The notes under the pieces were generated by a model. That model was not told where the DNA came from and did no database searches. It worked only from the letters and a program-made list of their open reading frames with translations. A stretch of 64,000 nucleotides of DNA from assembly GCA_964439625.1 (NCBI GenBank), contig CAYTPI010000012.1, positions 62,001 through 126,000 of the forward strand, read 5' to 3'. The translations under genes and the position numbers were made by a program. Below are positions 52,258 to 60,581 of the stretch, piece after piece. The first letter of the stretch is position 1. Each line of letters starts with the position of its first letter. This DNA is from CAYTPI01 sp964439625 (GTDB lineage: Bacteria; Chloroflexota; Anaerolineae; Aggregatilineales; UBA3940).

Positions 52258-53370
52258 TTAATTCTCGCCTTGGTAGACTGTATCGAATATCTCTTGGGCG
52301 TAGGCTTGGATCAAGCGTTGTTCGGTTGGTGGTGCAGTTTCTAAACCGTCTCCGGTAAACACCATCCAATAGGGTGGTAATGACGCATTCAGGCCCACAT
52401 CGAAGCTTTGGTAAGTGTCAACTAGGTCGTAGAGGATCAATAGGTCGCCAGGGGTTAGACGTGCCCGGACGGGTTCGCGGCAGTCATCGCCGTCATCCTC
52501 ACAGACGGTCGCTAATGCTTCACCAGAGCGGTAGATTTGCAGGCTTTCCATGTCCTCATCGGCATTAACTCGCGCATAGACCAGCGCTGCACCAACCCCC
52601 GGCTGTGCTTGCCCAGACTCGGCTTCCCGCGCCACGGCTTGCGCCCATTCGGCGATCATGCGCTGTTCAATGTCTGTTGCGGTTTGGGTGCCTATGCCCA
52701 CGAAACGAACCGTACCAGCAGCGGTTTCGGCATTAAACGATGGGTAGGCTGCGACAAACGCTTGTAGCTCGTCAACGCGAGTCGGATCAGCGTAACTGGC
52801 CGGCATAATATCCGCGCCGCAAGCCCCGAATGCGACGGTACCAATGCTGATGCTGGCATGCCAACAGCCACGCTGCGTCTGCGCCTGCCATTCGACAGCG
52901 ACTGCTTGCTCGTTGACGTCTGGTGCTTCGACCAGCCGCACCTGAGCGCCAACCGCATCCGTGCGGTAGACGAAGCTGTCACCGCTTACCGCCGCCGTGA
53001 TCAAATAGCCGGGTGTTTCCGATTCGGTGCAGGGGCGGTTTTCGGCAGGCAGGCCGAGGCAGGTATCACGCCATACCGTTTCTTCCGCACGGATGATCTC
53101 AACGGCTAAGGGGTCGGTTTGTAGCTGTTGGGCCAACAAGGTGCGGACGCTCTGGGCGGCGGGTAGTTGGGCGATTGGCAAAGCCTGCGCTTCGACTAAT
53201 GGAATGTCTGTTTGAAAGGGTGTGGGGCGTGGGGGCGGTTCTGGAGCTGGTGCGCAGCCAATCAATAGGTCGCACACCAACGTTCCAATAATCCGCTTAT
53301 GCAGGTTGGTAGACCCATGTCTTAGCGAGGTTGATTGCTTCTCGCAGGCTTTCGAGGTCGAGCGGGCCAT
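52258..53370 (-). CDS. Hypothetical lipoprotein (start uncertain)
   Basis: Reading frame to 52258 with a lipobox at LVCDLLIGCAPAP. The frame stays open into the end of the next upstream gene. ATG 53370 is the nearest ATG, but a CTG at 53304 just before HKRIIGTLVC would give a more usual signal peptide. The mature region has alternating strands, TVWRDTCLGLPAENRPC and SISIGTVAFGACGAD with several Cys, and then RLTPGDLLILYDLVDTYQSF. No family recognised. It overlaps the FNT-DsbA gene or follows it directly. Confidence 0.75.
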   Translation of the reverse strand: MARSTSKACEKQSTSLRHGSTNLHKRIIGTLVCDLLIGCAPAPEPPPRPTPFQTDIPLVEAQALPIAQLPAAQSVRTLLAQQLQTDPLAVEIIRAEETVWRDTCLGLPAENRPCTESETPGYLITAAVSGDSFVYRTDAVGAQVRLVEAPDVNEQAVAVEWQAQTQRGCWHASISIGTVAFGACGADIMPASYADPTRVDELQAFVAAYPSFNAETAAGTVRFVGIGTQTATDIEQRMIAEWAQAVAREAESGQAQPGVGAALVYARVNADEDMESLQIYRSGEALATVCEDDGDDCREPVRARLTPGDLLILYDLVDTYQSFDVGLNASLPPYWMVFTGDGLETAPPTEQRLIQAYAQEIFDTVYQGEN

Positions 53371-54799
53371 CATACCGTACTCCGTTAATGAACAAATTAG
53401 AGGCTTCACGTACACCACTTGCGATTGCCGTATCATGCGTATGGGCCAGTATGTCATCAACCTCCTCGGAGAACCAATCTTGCTCGAAGCGTTCCATGCT
53501 CAACTTGAGATTGGCTGCGTAGGTCTTAAGGTCGATGTCCTCTAAAGCTTCTTGGTTGCGGAATAACTTGTCGTGCATGTCATAAAAGCGCCCTTGGAAC
53601 TGCGCGGCGAGAGCGGCTCGTGCTGCATGTTCGGCATGTGGGTGCCGTTGGCTCAGCGGCAGGTGACGGTATATATAAGAGACGGCATCGTCGTGGAAAC
53701 TGTTTAAGTCGCGTACGAGTTCATATATCTGCTGGCTAATATCTGATTCATAGTCACCGTATTGAACCAAGGTCACAGACGCATCGCTTGGACCAATGAC
53801 ACAGTCATAGGGGTTATTTATTTCTGACAAACTTGGCGTGCGAAATAATCCATTCTGACGAGCCAGTGATTCTGAATCTTCAGGTTCTGCATGGCCCGTG
53901 TGCAGCTCAAACAACCATTCTTTTAGATTGAGTTCTAAGCGGCCCATATCGCGCTCTGGGAAACGAGCGTCACGTGTTTGGGCGTAGTTCAAGATAGCAA
54001 CTAGCAGCACACCGCCGACGGTGTTACCCAACACAACAGGCAAGAAGAAGTTGAAGCCTGCATTGAAGATCGTCGCGCCACCCTGAAAAACCAAATATAG
54101 TACCTCACAGGCCCCAATAATGCAGTGGTATAGGTCTGCGGAGGGCACCATAAACATTAGGGTGAACACGATGAAGAACCGGCTGAGGGTATCGCGTGCG
54201 GCATGTACCAACCAGACCATACTGGCAACCAGCCAACCAGCGATGATGGCCTTAGTGAAGAGCGTCAACCAACGTGTTTCCAAGCCATGCTCGGCGAAAC
54301 CTCGGGCGACTTCTGCCGCCTCCGCATTAAATAGATTGGTTGTCGCCAACACAAACGCAATAATAGCAGCCCCCAACACGTTAGCTGTCAGCACGACACC
54401 CCAGTTGCGCAGTAAAGCGGGAATACTAGCGAGACGGGTCATGACCAAAGTAACAGGTGTTAGCGTATTCTCTGTAAATAATTGGTAACGCCCCAGCACG
54501 ATTAGCAGGAACCCAATCGGGTAGAGAATATTGCCGACTAAGCCAGATGTATCACCGGGGACAGCAGCAGTTATCGTCGTCCGAGCAATAAACGATAATC
54601 CGATTGATAAACCAGCGGCTAGACCGCTAAGAAACAGTAAACGAATGGGTAAGGAAAATTCTTCAGTGGCACTGGCAACAACGCGTTTGAAGATCTCGTC
54701 GGTGCCAAAGTAATCAAAGACGGCCTCGCCCGAGACAGGTGAGCCAGCCTCAGCAAGGTGACCATGCCCGCGTTGAGCCTGATGTTTGTTGGAATTCAT
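53297..54799 (-). CDS. Formate/nitrite transporter (FNT) family channel fused to a cysteine-free DsbA-like domain
   Basis: 500 residues from ATG 54799, with GGAAGTG about 8 bases upstream. Residues ~45-290 are an FNT-type channel of six helices (LFLSGLAAGLSIGLSFIA, GRYQLFTENTLTPV, GNTVGGVLLVAILNYAQT). From ~320 a thioredoxin-fold DsbA/NhaA-C-like domain follows: SDASVTLVQYGDYESDISQQ, YRHLPLSQRHPHAEHAARAA and ASNLFINGVRYDGPL. The usual CxxC is replaced by YESD, so it cannot do thiol redox. Such domains are probably structural or regulatory add-ons to a cytoplasmic part of the channel. Transport of formate, nitrite or a similar anion is inferred from the family. Confidence 0.88.
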   Translation of the reverse strand: MNSNKHQAQRGHGHLAEAGSPVSGEAVFDYFGTDEIFKRVVASATEEFSLPIRLLFLSGLAAGLSIGLSFIARTTITAAVPGDTSGLVGNILYPIGFLLIVLGRYQLFTENTLTPVTLVMTRLASIPALLRNWGVVLTANVLGAAIIAFVLATTNLFNAEAAEVARGFAEHGLETRWLTLFTKAIIAGWLVASMVWLVHAARDTLSRFFIVFTLMFMVPSADLYHCIIGACEVLYLVFQGGATIFNAGFNFFLPVVLGNTVGGVLLVAILNYAQTRDARFPERDMGRLELNLKEWLFELHTGHAEPEDSESLARQNGLFRTPSLSEINNPYDCVIGPSDASVTLVQYGDYESDISQQIYELVRDLNSFHDDAVSYIYRHLPLSQRHPHAEHAARAALAAQFQGRFYDMHDKLFRNQEALEDIDLKTYAANLKLSMERFEQDWFSEEVDDILAHTHDTAIASGVREASNLFINGVRYDGPLDLESLREAINLAKTWVYQPA

Positions 54800-55203
54800 A
54801 AAATCACTTCCGGAAATAAATAGAAATTATTGAAAACAAGTACTTTATTTGCTTATTTACTCAATAATACAATAAAGAAATGTTGGAGGCATCTAGATGA
54901 GTAGTCAGACTTGCCTTAGAATGCCCAACTGCTGTGCGCACTAAACGTGCTACTTTGCCGGGTCATTCATTTCGCGCTGGATGGTCACACATTGGATGTT
55001 GTAACCGTTGAAGCGTCACAGGTGCGCCTGGTCAAGCAGCGTGCTGTCAAATCCGAGTATCGTCAGAACTTGGAAGCCAGCTACGAAGGTACGAGCCGGA
55101 AGAAGCCAGGGCGGAGTAATCCGCTTGTGTGTGGCCTCTGGGCCGTCACCTGATAGACTCCAACGTGACGATCACTCTTTGGCATGAAGAAAGCTAAGCG
55201 CGC
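54800..55203. other. Intergenic gap with hairpin and possible remnant
   Basis: 404 bases between divergent genes. The part next to the FNT gene is AT-rich. At 54897 a 15-codon frame follows GGAGG (MSSQTCLRMPNCCAH). From 54947 a frame reads HFALDGHTLDVVTVEASQVR and on to 55153, which looks protein-like and may be a gene fragment. A GNRA-type hairpin GCGGA-GTAA-TCCGC lies at 55111-55124. Confidence 0.3.
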
Positions 55204-56055
55204 TTGAAATTTCGTATAGCAACGGTACTCATATTGTTGATGATCATTTTCCCCTTCACGAAACCGACCCAGGCACAATCTGATCCTGGCGGCGTTGTTG
55301 TCATCATTGACCGCTGGGACGTGGATATCTCAATCAACCCCGACAGCACCTTCACGGTGCGTGAGGTGCAAACATTGACCTTTGGTTCGGACAGCGTTGG
55401 AACAGGTGCCCGTTCCATATCGGGTTTAACGGTTGATGGTATCCTCAATGTGACGGTGACAGAAGTAGATGGCACGCCCTACGCCTTGACCGCGTTGGAG
55501 GACCCTGATGCCCCCGGTGAAGTGGGTACCTATCGCCTTGATCTAGTTGGTAACTCGTTCCGCATTTTGTGGTTTTTTGAACCTGTCTCTGAGGCCTCAC
55601 GGACGTTCATTATTGAGTACGATGTGTTCGGCCCGCTAGTGCTGGAAGAAAATATCGATATTCGGCTGGTGTGGGACGCCATCCCGACCAATCATCTGTA
55701 CCCAGTCACAGATGCCAGCGTGACGATCACCTTGCCAGACGATACGACGCTCGATACCGACCGGCAGCCGCCTGCTGCTTATGGCTATGCGGGTGAGCCT
55801 TTTTTGACAATCGATGGGCAGACGATCAGCATTGAGGGTGAGAACATTCAACCAGGCGAGGGCCTCCGTACTGAATTGTATTTTACCCTCGATGAAGGCT
55901 TCCCACTGGAACCTGTATTTGAGGAGCCAGAGTCAGAGTTTGAAGGCGTTAACTATTGGATGTTCGTCATCTTTATGGTGATGCTGGTATTTACGCTGGT
56001 GTTTGTATTTGTTGTGCTGCGTTTTAGGCCAGGGGCTAATCAAAATGCGACTTGA
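55204..56055 (+). CDS. DUF2207-domain membrane protein
   Basis: 283 residues, apparent TTG start at 55204. Signal peptide (IATVLILLMIIFPFTKPTQAQ). The extracytoplasmic domain has WDVDISINPDSTFTVREVQT and FGPLVLEENIDIRLVWDAIP, typical of DUF2207, and a C-terminal helix (YWMFVIFMVMLVFTLVFVFV) returns to the membrane. DUF2207 function is unknown; members are common in Chloroflexota and Gram-positives. The short protein (283 against 500-700 residues) lacks the usual C-terminal soluble half. Its end overlaps the next gene by 11 bases. Confidence 0.85.
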   Translation: MKFRIATVLILLMIIFPFTKPTQAQSDPGGVVVIIDRWDVDISINPDSTFTVREVQTLTFGSDSVGTGARSISGLTVDGILNVTVTEVDGTPYALTALEDPDAPGEVGTYRLDLVGNSFRILWFFEPVSEASRTFIIEYDVFGPLVLEENIDIRLVWDAIPTNHLYPVTDASVTITLPDDTTLDTDRQPPAAYGYAGEPFLTIDGQTISIEGENIQPGEGLRTELYFTLDEGFPLEPVFEEPESEFEGVNYWMFVIFMVMLVFTLVFVFVVLRFRPGANQNAT

Positions 56056-56473
56056 TCGGAAATTGCTCGGGTGGGTGGCTGGTGGAGTCCTCGTCTTTGT
56101 CGGGGTGATGGCAACCTTATTGAACAACGTCCGACCTAATGATCCCCTCGTGCTCTCGGCCTTACGCTGGCTCGCTGAATACGAGCTGTTTCACCTTGTG
56201 ATGCACATTCTGATCTTCATGCTGGTGACGCTGGCGGTTGGCCTGTGGCGCGAGCGTAACATTTGGTTAATCGTCGCTGTCTTGCTCGGCGGGACATTGT
56301 TGATCGAAGGCAGTCAGGTTATCAGTGGGGCCCATCCCCTGAACATCTTTGTGGTTACTGCGGCGCTCTACGACTTGGCGGTGAACGCCATCGGTGCCTT
56401 AAGCGGCTGGTTGCTCCTCAGCTGGCATCAGTGCGCGCACGCTAAGGATGAGGTGCCCACCCTCGCTATTTGA
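56045..56473 (+). CDS. VanZ-like membrane protein
   Basis: 142 residues from ATG 56045 inside the end of the preceding gene. Four hydrophobic segments. HLVMHILIFMLVTLAV, LGGTLLIEGSQVI and ALYDLAVNAIGALSGWLL match the VanZ pattern (His, Glu-x-x-Gln, and Asp..N..G). VanZ-type proteins are membrane proteins of unknown activity; some relate to teicoplanin resistance. Coupled to the DUF2207 gene. Confidence 0.7.
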   Translation: MRLDRKLLGWVAGGVLVFVGVMATLLNNVRPNDPLVLSALRWLAEYELFHLVMHILIFMLVTLAVGLWRERNIWLIVAVLLGGTLLIEGSQVISGAHPLNIFVVTAALYDLAVNAIGALSGWLLLSWHQCAHAKDEVPTLAI

Positions 56474-56535
56474 ATTTCAGCAGGTCTTTTCTACAATAAG
56501 CGTAATGCACCCGCTTACCCTGTGGAACGCCCCCG

Positions 56536-58188
56536 ATGCGCCTGCTTAACCGACCACTCAAAGTATTTATCAATTACCGTCAAGCCGATAACCGTGACTT
56601 TGTGCTGCTGCTATACGCACACCTGACTCAACGCTATGGCAAAGACAACGTATTTATGGACTTTACTGCTGCCAACTTTGTGGACATCACGGCGTTCTTC
56701 GCACAGAAAGTCCGCGAGCACGATGTTGTGCTCTGCGTGATTGGCCCGCATTGGCTTGATCTGCTGCGTGCTAAGGCTAAGGATGGCGACGATGACCTTG
56801 TTTTGGCAGAACTGCGGGCGGCGATGGCGGAGGGCATTGTGATCGCTCCAGTATTAATCAAAGGGGCCCAGATGCCCGCTCTCGATGATGTACCAGAAGA
56901 CCTTCATCCAATTTTCAGGACGTTGGCTCCTAGTATTGACAGCCAAGATAAGTATTTTGAACAGACTATTCAAAGCGTTTTGCAAGATATGGAAAACGTG
57001 GTGCGCGGGCCAATGGATGTGACGAATGCCACCTCATCAGAAGGAGCAGCACCGGTCACTGGTGCTGAGACCGTTTACGTACCGCCGACCATGGCTGATG
57101 TAGTTGCTGATGCCCCATTAATGAGCCAGCAAAAGATACTCCGCAGCTACTATGAGGCGGTCAATGAGGAAGATTACGAACTGGCGCTGGTCTGGCTGGA
57201 GCGCTTGCGGAATGTGCCCGGTGCACTGCCTGCTCGGTTTGAGATTGACACCCGTCAGGCTGAGCTGCAAGCCAAACTGGCTGACGCTGCACTGATGCGT
57301 CAACGAAAGACGATGGCAGAGCAGTTATACGAGCAACTATTGATTATGGCGGAATATGGCGAGGATATCTGCGATGGCGTGCGCGAGGTCTTCGAGCTTG
57401 ACCCTGATTTTGAAGACTACCAGTACCTCAGCGCTAATTGTGGCGAGGAACCCGAACTTAACATCGACGATTTGAGCTATCGTGTGCGCCAAGTAATCAG
57501 TGCACCTTTTGAGTGGGCAGTCATCCCAGCGGGGCAGGTAGTAGGTGATTCAGGCAAGCGAGTTCGTATCGAGCCGTTCTTACTGGCAAAGTACTGCATC
57601 AGCAATGCTCAATTTAATTGGCTTGTTCACGCTGGCGGTTACGATAACCCAGCCTATTGGCGATTACACCATCCCCCGCAACAGCCGCCACGCGGTAACT
57701 TTTACAAACACCCAACAGACCCGCGTACTCACGTGAACTGGTACGAGACCGTCGCTTTCTGTGCCTGGCTTTCGGAGGAAACCGGGCTACAAATCAGTTT
57801 GCCGGGCTTGGCGGAATGGCAGTGGGCGGCCCAAGGCCCATTAAATAATCCTTATGCTTGGGGGCGCGTCGCCCCGACAAAGCGCCTCGCTAATTGGAAC
57901 AGCAATGAAGACGGCCCCAGCTCTGTTGACAGCTACTTTGAGCAGGCCCGCCTGAGTCTATTCGGGCTCTATAATATGTCCGGTAATGTCTGGGAGTGGA
58001 CGAACCATGACATGTATATTTCTAGGGCAAACAAAACAAAGATGCTTCAACAAGGCAAAGCCTTTGTATGCGGCGGCGCATGGGACTCAAAACCCAGTGA
58101 CCTGCGACTGACCAGTATTCTCAAAGTGGATCAGGTAGAACAATCTAATGCTATCGGCTTTAGAATTGCTTGCCGTTTGCCATCATAG
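56536..58188 (+). CDS. TIR domain fused to formylglycine-generating-enzyme-type (SUMF1/C-lectin) domain
   Basis: 550 residues. Residues ~7-150 form a TIR domain: LKVFINYRQADNRDFVLLLY, NVFMDFTAANFVDITAFF, VVLCVIGPHWLD and LVLAELRAAMAEGIVIAPVL with the Glu typical of NAD-cleaving TIRs. A helical linker (150-310) leads to a SUMF1-like domain: HVNWYETVAFCAWLSEETGL, SLPGLAEWQWAAQGP, SGNVWEWTNHD and IGFRIACRLPS. The two catalytic cysteines of true formylglycine enzymes are not visible in CGGAWDSKPSDLRLTS, so it likely serves as a C-lectin-type binding module. Signals binding and TIR output suggest a defence or stress sensor. No partner gene is adjacent. Confidence 0.9.
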   Translation: MRLLNRPLKVFINYRQADNRDFVLLLYAHLTQRYGKDNVFMDFTAANFVDITAFFAQKVREHDVVLCVIGPHWLDLLRAKAKDGDDDLVLAELRAAMAEGIVIAPVLIKGAQMPALDDVPEDLHPIFRTLAPSIDSQDKYFEQTIQSVLQDMENVVRGPMDVTNATSSEGAAPVTGAETVYVPPTMADVVADAPLMSQQKILRSYYEAVNEEDYELALVWLERLRNVPGALPARFEIDTRQAELQAKLADAALMRQRKTMAEQLYEQLLIMAEYGEDICDGVREVFELDPDFEDYQYLSANCGEEPELNIDDLSYRVRQVISAPFEWAVIPAGQVVGDSGKRVRIEPFLLAKYCISNAQFNWLVHAGGYDNPAYWRLHHPPQQPPRGNFYKHPTDPRTHVNWYETVAFCAWLSEETGLQISLPGLAEWQWAAQGPLNNPYAWGRVAPTKRLANWNSNEDGPSSVDSYFEQARLSLFGLYNMSGNVWEWTNHDMYISRANKTKMLQQGKAFVCGGAWDSKPSDLRLTSILKVDQVEQSNAIGFRIACRLPS

Positions 58189-58190
58189 GA

Positions 58191-58238
58191 TGTAGCGTAG
58201 CTCGTCTGTTCTCACAGAATTCGCGGGGAGTAATCCCC
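58191..58238 (+). repeat. Short element: TGTAGCGTAG plus hairpin, copy 2
   Basis: TGTAGCGTAG (58191-58200) lies two bases after the TIR-SUMF1 stop codon; a GGGGA-GTAA-TCCCC hairpin follows at 58225-58238. The same 10-mer with a different hairpin occurs at 31451. A like hairpin with the same GTAA loop occurs at 55111. Confidence 0.4.
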
Positions 58239-58269
58239 ATGCTAGCGTTCTATTTGTGATCTCGCCTCG

Positions 58270-59322
58270 TTACTCAGGCCATGCGATGGTTGCCAGGATT
58301 GTCTTGTGATCACCGCCGGTGTCCGGGCCATGCTCTGCTTTCATCGTGCTAAAAGCGTCTGTATAGAACACATGGTCAATGCGAATGAGTGCTGGAACAG
58401 GCAGGCCCACAAAGCGACCCGCATTCGGAAACGATGATCCAAAGCCGCTGCCAGCCGCACGCCAGGCATCATTGAGGCCTTCGCTGCGTAACCTATGATA
58501 ATCCGAATGGCGGTCGGTCGTGTTAAAGTCACCTGCAAGTACAACGTCGCCTTTCTCAGCGATGAGCGCTTGTAGCGCTTCGATGTCGGGTTCTAAGCGC
58601 GAGACGTAGGGGATAGACCCTGGCGGGTATGGGTGGGCCCCAATCACTGTGACTATGCGCCCGTCGATCTCAACATCTGCCATGATATATGGGAAATTCG
58701 GGAAGGCTAAGCCGAACGACTCAGCATTGCTCACTGGGTACTTGCTGATAATGCCGATGCCAGCGAGCGAGGCTGACGGGTACATGGCCTGATGCGGATA
58801 TAGCTGGCTTAACTCTGCTTCGATTGCCTCAGCCTGCCACACCATCAGTTCCTGAATGACGACAATATCGGCCTCGGAGGCGCGGATGCCTGCGACCACG
58901 TCTTCGGCAGCAGCCACAGGGGATGTATTCGTTGTCATTACGGTGAACGAGCTACAGTCAGCATCGCAAGTGACGGTTGGTTGGGGCAGAAAGAGCGCAC
59001 CATACCAGGCCCAGAACAACAGTCCGGGTACCATCATCAGCGCTGAGAGCTTCCATGCACGCAGCATCAAGGTGCTAATAACCAATGGCAGTGAGAGCAG
59101 CAGCCACCAATGGACGAACGCCTTGAAGGTCTCATGCAGTCGCAGCGGACTCCAGTCAACAAGGGTAAGCAGTAACCAGCCAGCCGTCAGAAGGAGGTAA
59201 GCCAAGGCTGGGGTTAGTGAGATGTTTCTAAGAGCAGGCGCCGTGCGTGAATGTGTCGAAATACCGTCATCTGTCGTAGTCGAACGGCTGCGAACTGTAT
59301 TGATTATCGATTTGAGTACCAA
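58270..59322 (-). CDS. Membrane-anchored endonuclease/exonuclease/phosphatase-family protein (copy 2)
   Basis: 350 residues from TTG 59322 with GGTGAG about 8 bases upstream. Three N-terminal membrane helices, a Pro/Cys turn (LPQPTVTCDADCSSF) and then an EEP fold: IVVIQELMVWQAEAI (Glu), VIGAHPYPPGS (His), VVLAGDFNTTDRHSD (Asp/Asn), RIDHVFY and GGDHKTILATIAW. The metal and catalytic residues of DNase I-like hydrolases are present. It may act outside the membrane on phosphodiesters, but the substrate is unknown. Tandem paralogue of the next gene. Confidence 0.88.
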   Translation of the reverse strand: MVLKSIINTVRSRSTTTDDGISTHSRTAPALRNISLTPALAYLLLTAGWLLLTLVDWSPLRLHETFKAFVHWWLLLSLPLVISTLMLRAWKLSALMMVPGLLFWAWYGALFLPQPTVTCDADCSSFTVMTTNTSPVAAAEDVVAGIRASEADIVVIQELMVWQAEAIEAELSQLYPHQAMYPSASLAGIGIISKYPVSNAESFGLAFPNFPYIMADVEIDGRIVTVIGAHPYPPGSIPYVSRLEPDIEALQALIAEKGDVVLAGDFNTTDRHSDYHRLRSEGLNDAWRAAGSGFGSSFPNAGRFVGLPVPALIRIDHVFYTDAFSTMKAEHGPDTGGDHKTILATIAWPE

Positions 59323-60425
59323 TGTAAACTCACCTGTACTGGATAATGGTCAGATGAGGTTTCGGTTCCGCGCATTGCATTGACCGCTTCGAAATGCTCA
59401 GAATGCAAAACATGATCAATCCGTACGACAGGCGGAATCGTTACCTCACCTGTTTTATATCCAGTGTCTTCAGAGGCGTGCAACCACCTGGGTGCGTCAA
59501 AACCGGGGGCTGGGTAGGTCGGGCTGAAGCCACTGCCTGCTGCCCGGAAGGCATCACTGAGGCCCGCATCGATCAGGTAGCCGTAGGCACTACTCTGATC
59601 AGTCGTGTTGAAATCACCAAGCAGCACGATAGGAATATCGGGCGTGGCTGCTGCGATTTCTGCCGCCAATTGTAAGGCGCTGTGAGCACGAAAGGTGTAA
59701 CCATCGGTGTTGATCTGGCTTGGCGCAGCATGCACATTAATGACACGCAGGACGCGTCCATTAACATTGAGGTTAGCCGTCATCACTGAAGGTAGGCCAG
59801 TTGCTGGGTCGGCGTAGAGTGCTGTATCAACGATTGGGTAGATGCTAAGCACAGCGAGCCTGATTTCGCTGCCGATATCATTGGTGCGGTGTGATTGGTG
59901 TGGATAGGCCTCCGCTAGGTATGCCTCCAAGAATGCCTGCTGCCCCATGCCGACCTCTTGCAGGGCGATTACCTCTGCGCCAGATGCCAGCAAAGTGGCG
60001 CGCAAATCAGCATCTGGCATGCGACCTGCCACGATATTAAAAGTCAGCACATCGATTGGTTGACAGTCATTCAGGCAAGCTGGCGTAGGCTGTGGTAGGA
60101 ATAGGACGCCAAATAACCATATGAATGCAATGCCATGTAATGATAAGATCGCCGCTCGGCGGTACGAGCGTGCCACAAGCGTGATAATGATCACAGGCAG
60201 GCTGGTCAGCAAGAAGAGATGCAAAAACTCAGTCATCAAGGCGACAAGGCCAGCAGCAGCATCAACACCAGCGAGACGTGCTGCAAGGTACAGTAATGAG
60301 ACCGCAAGGTAAAGATCGACGGCGGCAATGACGATCTGCCGCAGCACCGTCCAGAAGTTGACAACGACAGGTGGTGCTCGATGCTCAATTAAGAAATCAG
60401 TTGAGCGCGAGTCAACATTATTCAT
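59304..60425 (-). CDS. Membrane-anchored endonuclease/exonuclease/phosphatase-family protein (copy 1)
   Basis: 373 residues from ATG 60425. Same order as the downstream copy: three membrane helices (IVIAAVDLYLAVSLLYLAAR; LFLLTSLPVIIITLV; ILSLHGIAFIWLFGVL), LPQPTPACLNDCQPID, VIALQEVGMGQQAFL, VINVHAAPSQ, VLLGDFNTTDQSSA, RIDHVLHSEH and SSDHYPVQVSLHW. The copies overlap by 19 bases, so translation is coupled. Monocistronic duplication, possibly with different substrates. Confidence 0.88.
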   Translation of the reverse strand: MNNVDSRSTDFLIEHRAPPVVVNFWTVLRQIVIAAVDLYLAVSLLYLAARLAGVDAAAGLVALMTEFLHLFLLTSLPVIIITLVARSYRRAAILSLHGIAFIWLFGVLFLPQPTPACLNDCQPIDVLTFNIVAGRMPDADLRATLLASGAEVIALQEVGMGQQAFLEAYLAEAYPHQSHRTNDIGSEIRLAVLSIYPIVDTALYADPATGLPSVMTANLNVNGRVLRVINVHAAPSQINTDGYTFRAHSALQLAAEIAAATPDIPIVLLGDFNTTDQSSAYGYLIDAGLSDAFRAAGSGFSPTYPAPGFDAPRWLHASEDTGYKTGEVTIPPVVRIDHVLHSEHFEAVNAMRGTETSSDHYPVQVSLHWYSNR

Positions 60426-60534
60426 GCTGCGGAGGGACAGTCACTTAGCAAACGTTACGCATACACTATAGCACTATTGGCACAGTGAGACGGTCACCGA
60501 CAGGCAAGCGCCTAGCATTCATTGTTTTTGGGAA

Positions 60535-60560
60535 CAAAAAACCCCCGCATCAGCGAGGGT
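60535..60560 (-). terminator. Rho-independent terminator of the nitronate monooxygenase gene
   Basis: On the minus strand ACCCTCGC and GCGGGGGT form an 8-base stem with one mismatch and a 4-base loop, followed by TTTTTT; it lies about 20 bases after the stop codon. Confidence 0.8.
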
Positions 60561-60581
60561 TAGATGTAGCTACTTTTGCTT

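Noticed and set aside
54897..54944. 15-codon leader peptide MSSQTCLRMPNCCAH after GGAGG
   Set aside because: No attenuator hairpin with T tract or downstream biosynthesis gene follows.
56536..58188. Full diversity-generating retroelement
   Set aside because: No reverse transcriptase or template repeat is in the window and the C-terminal region is not rich in Asn codons; kept only as a question.
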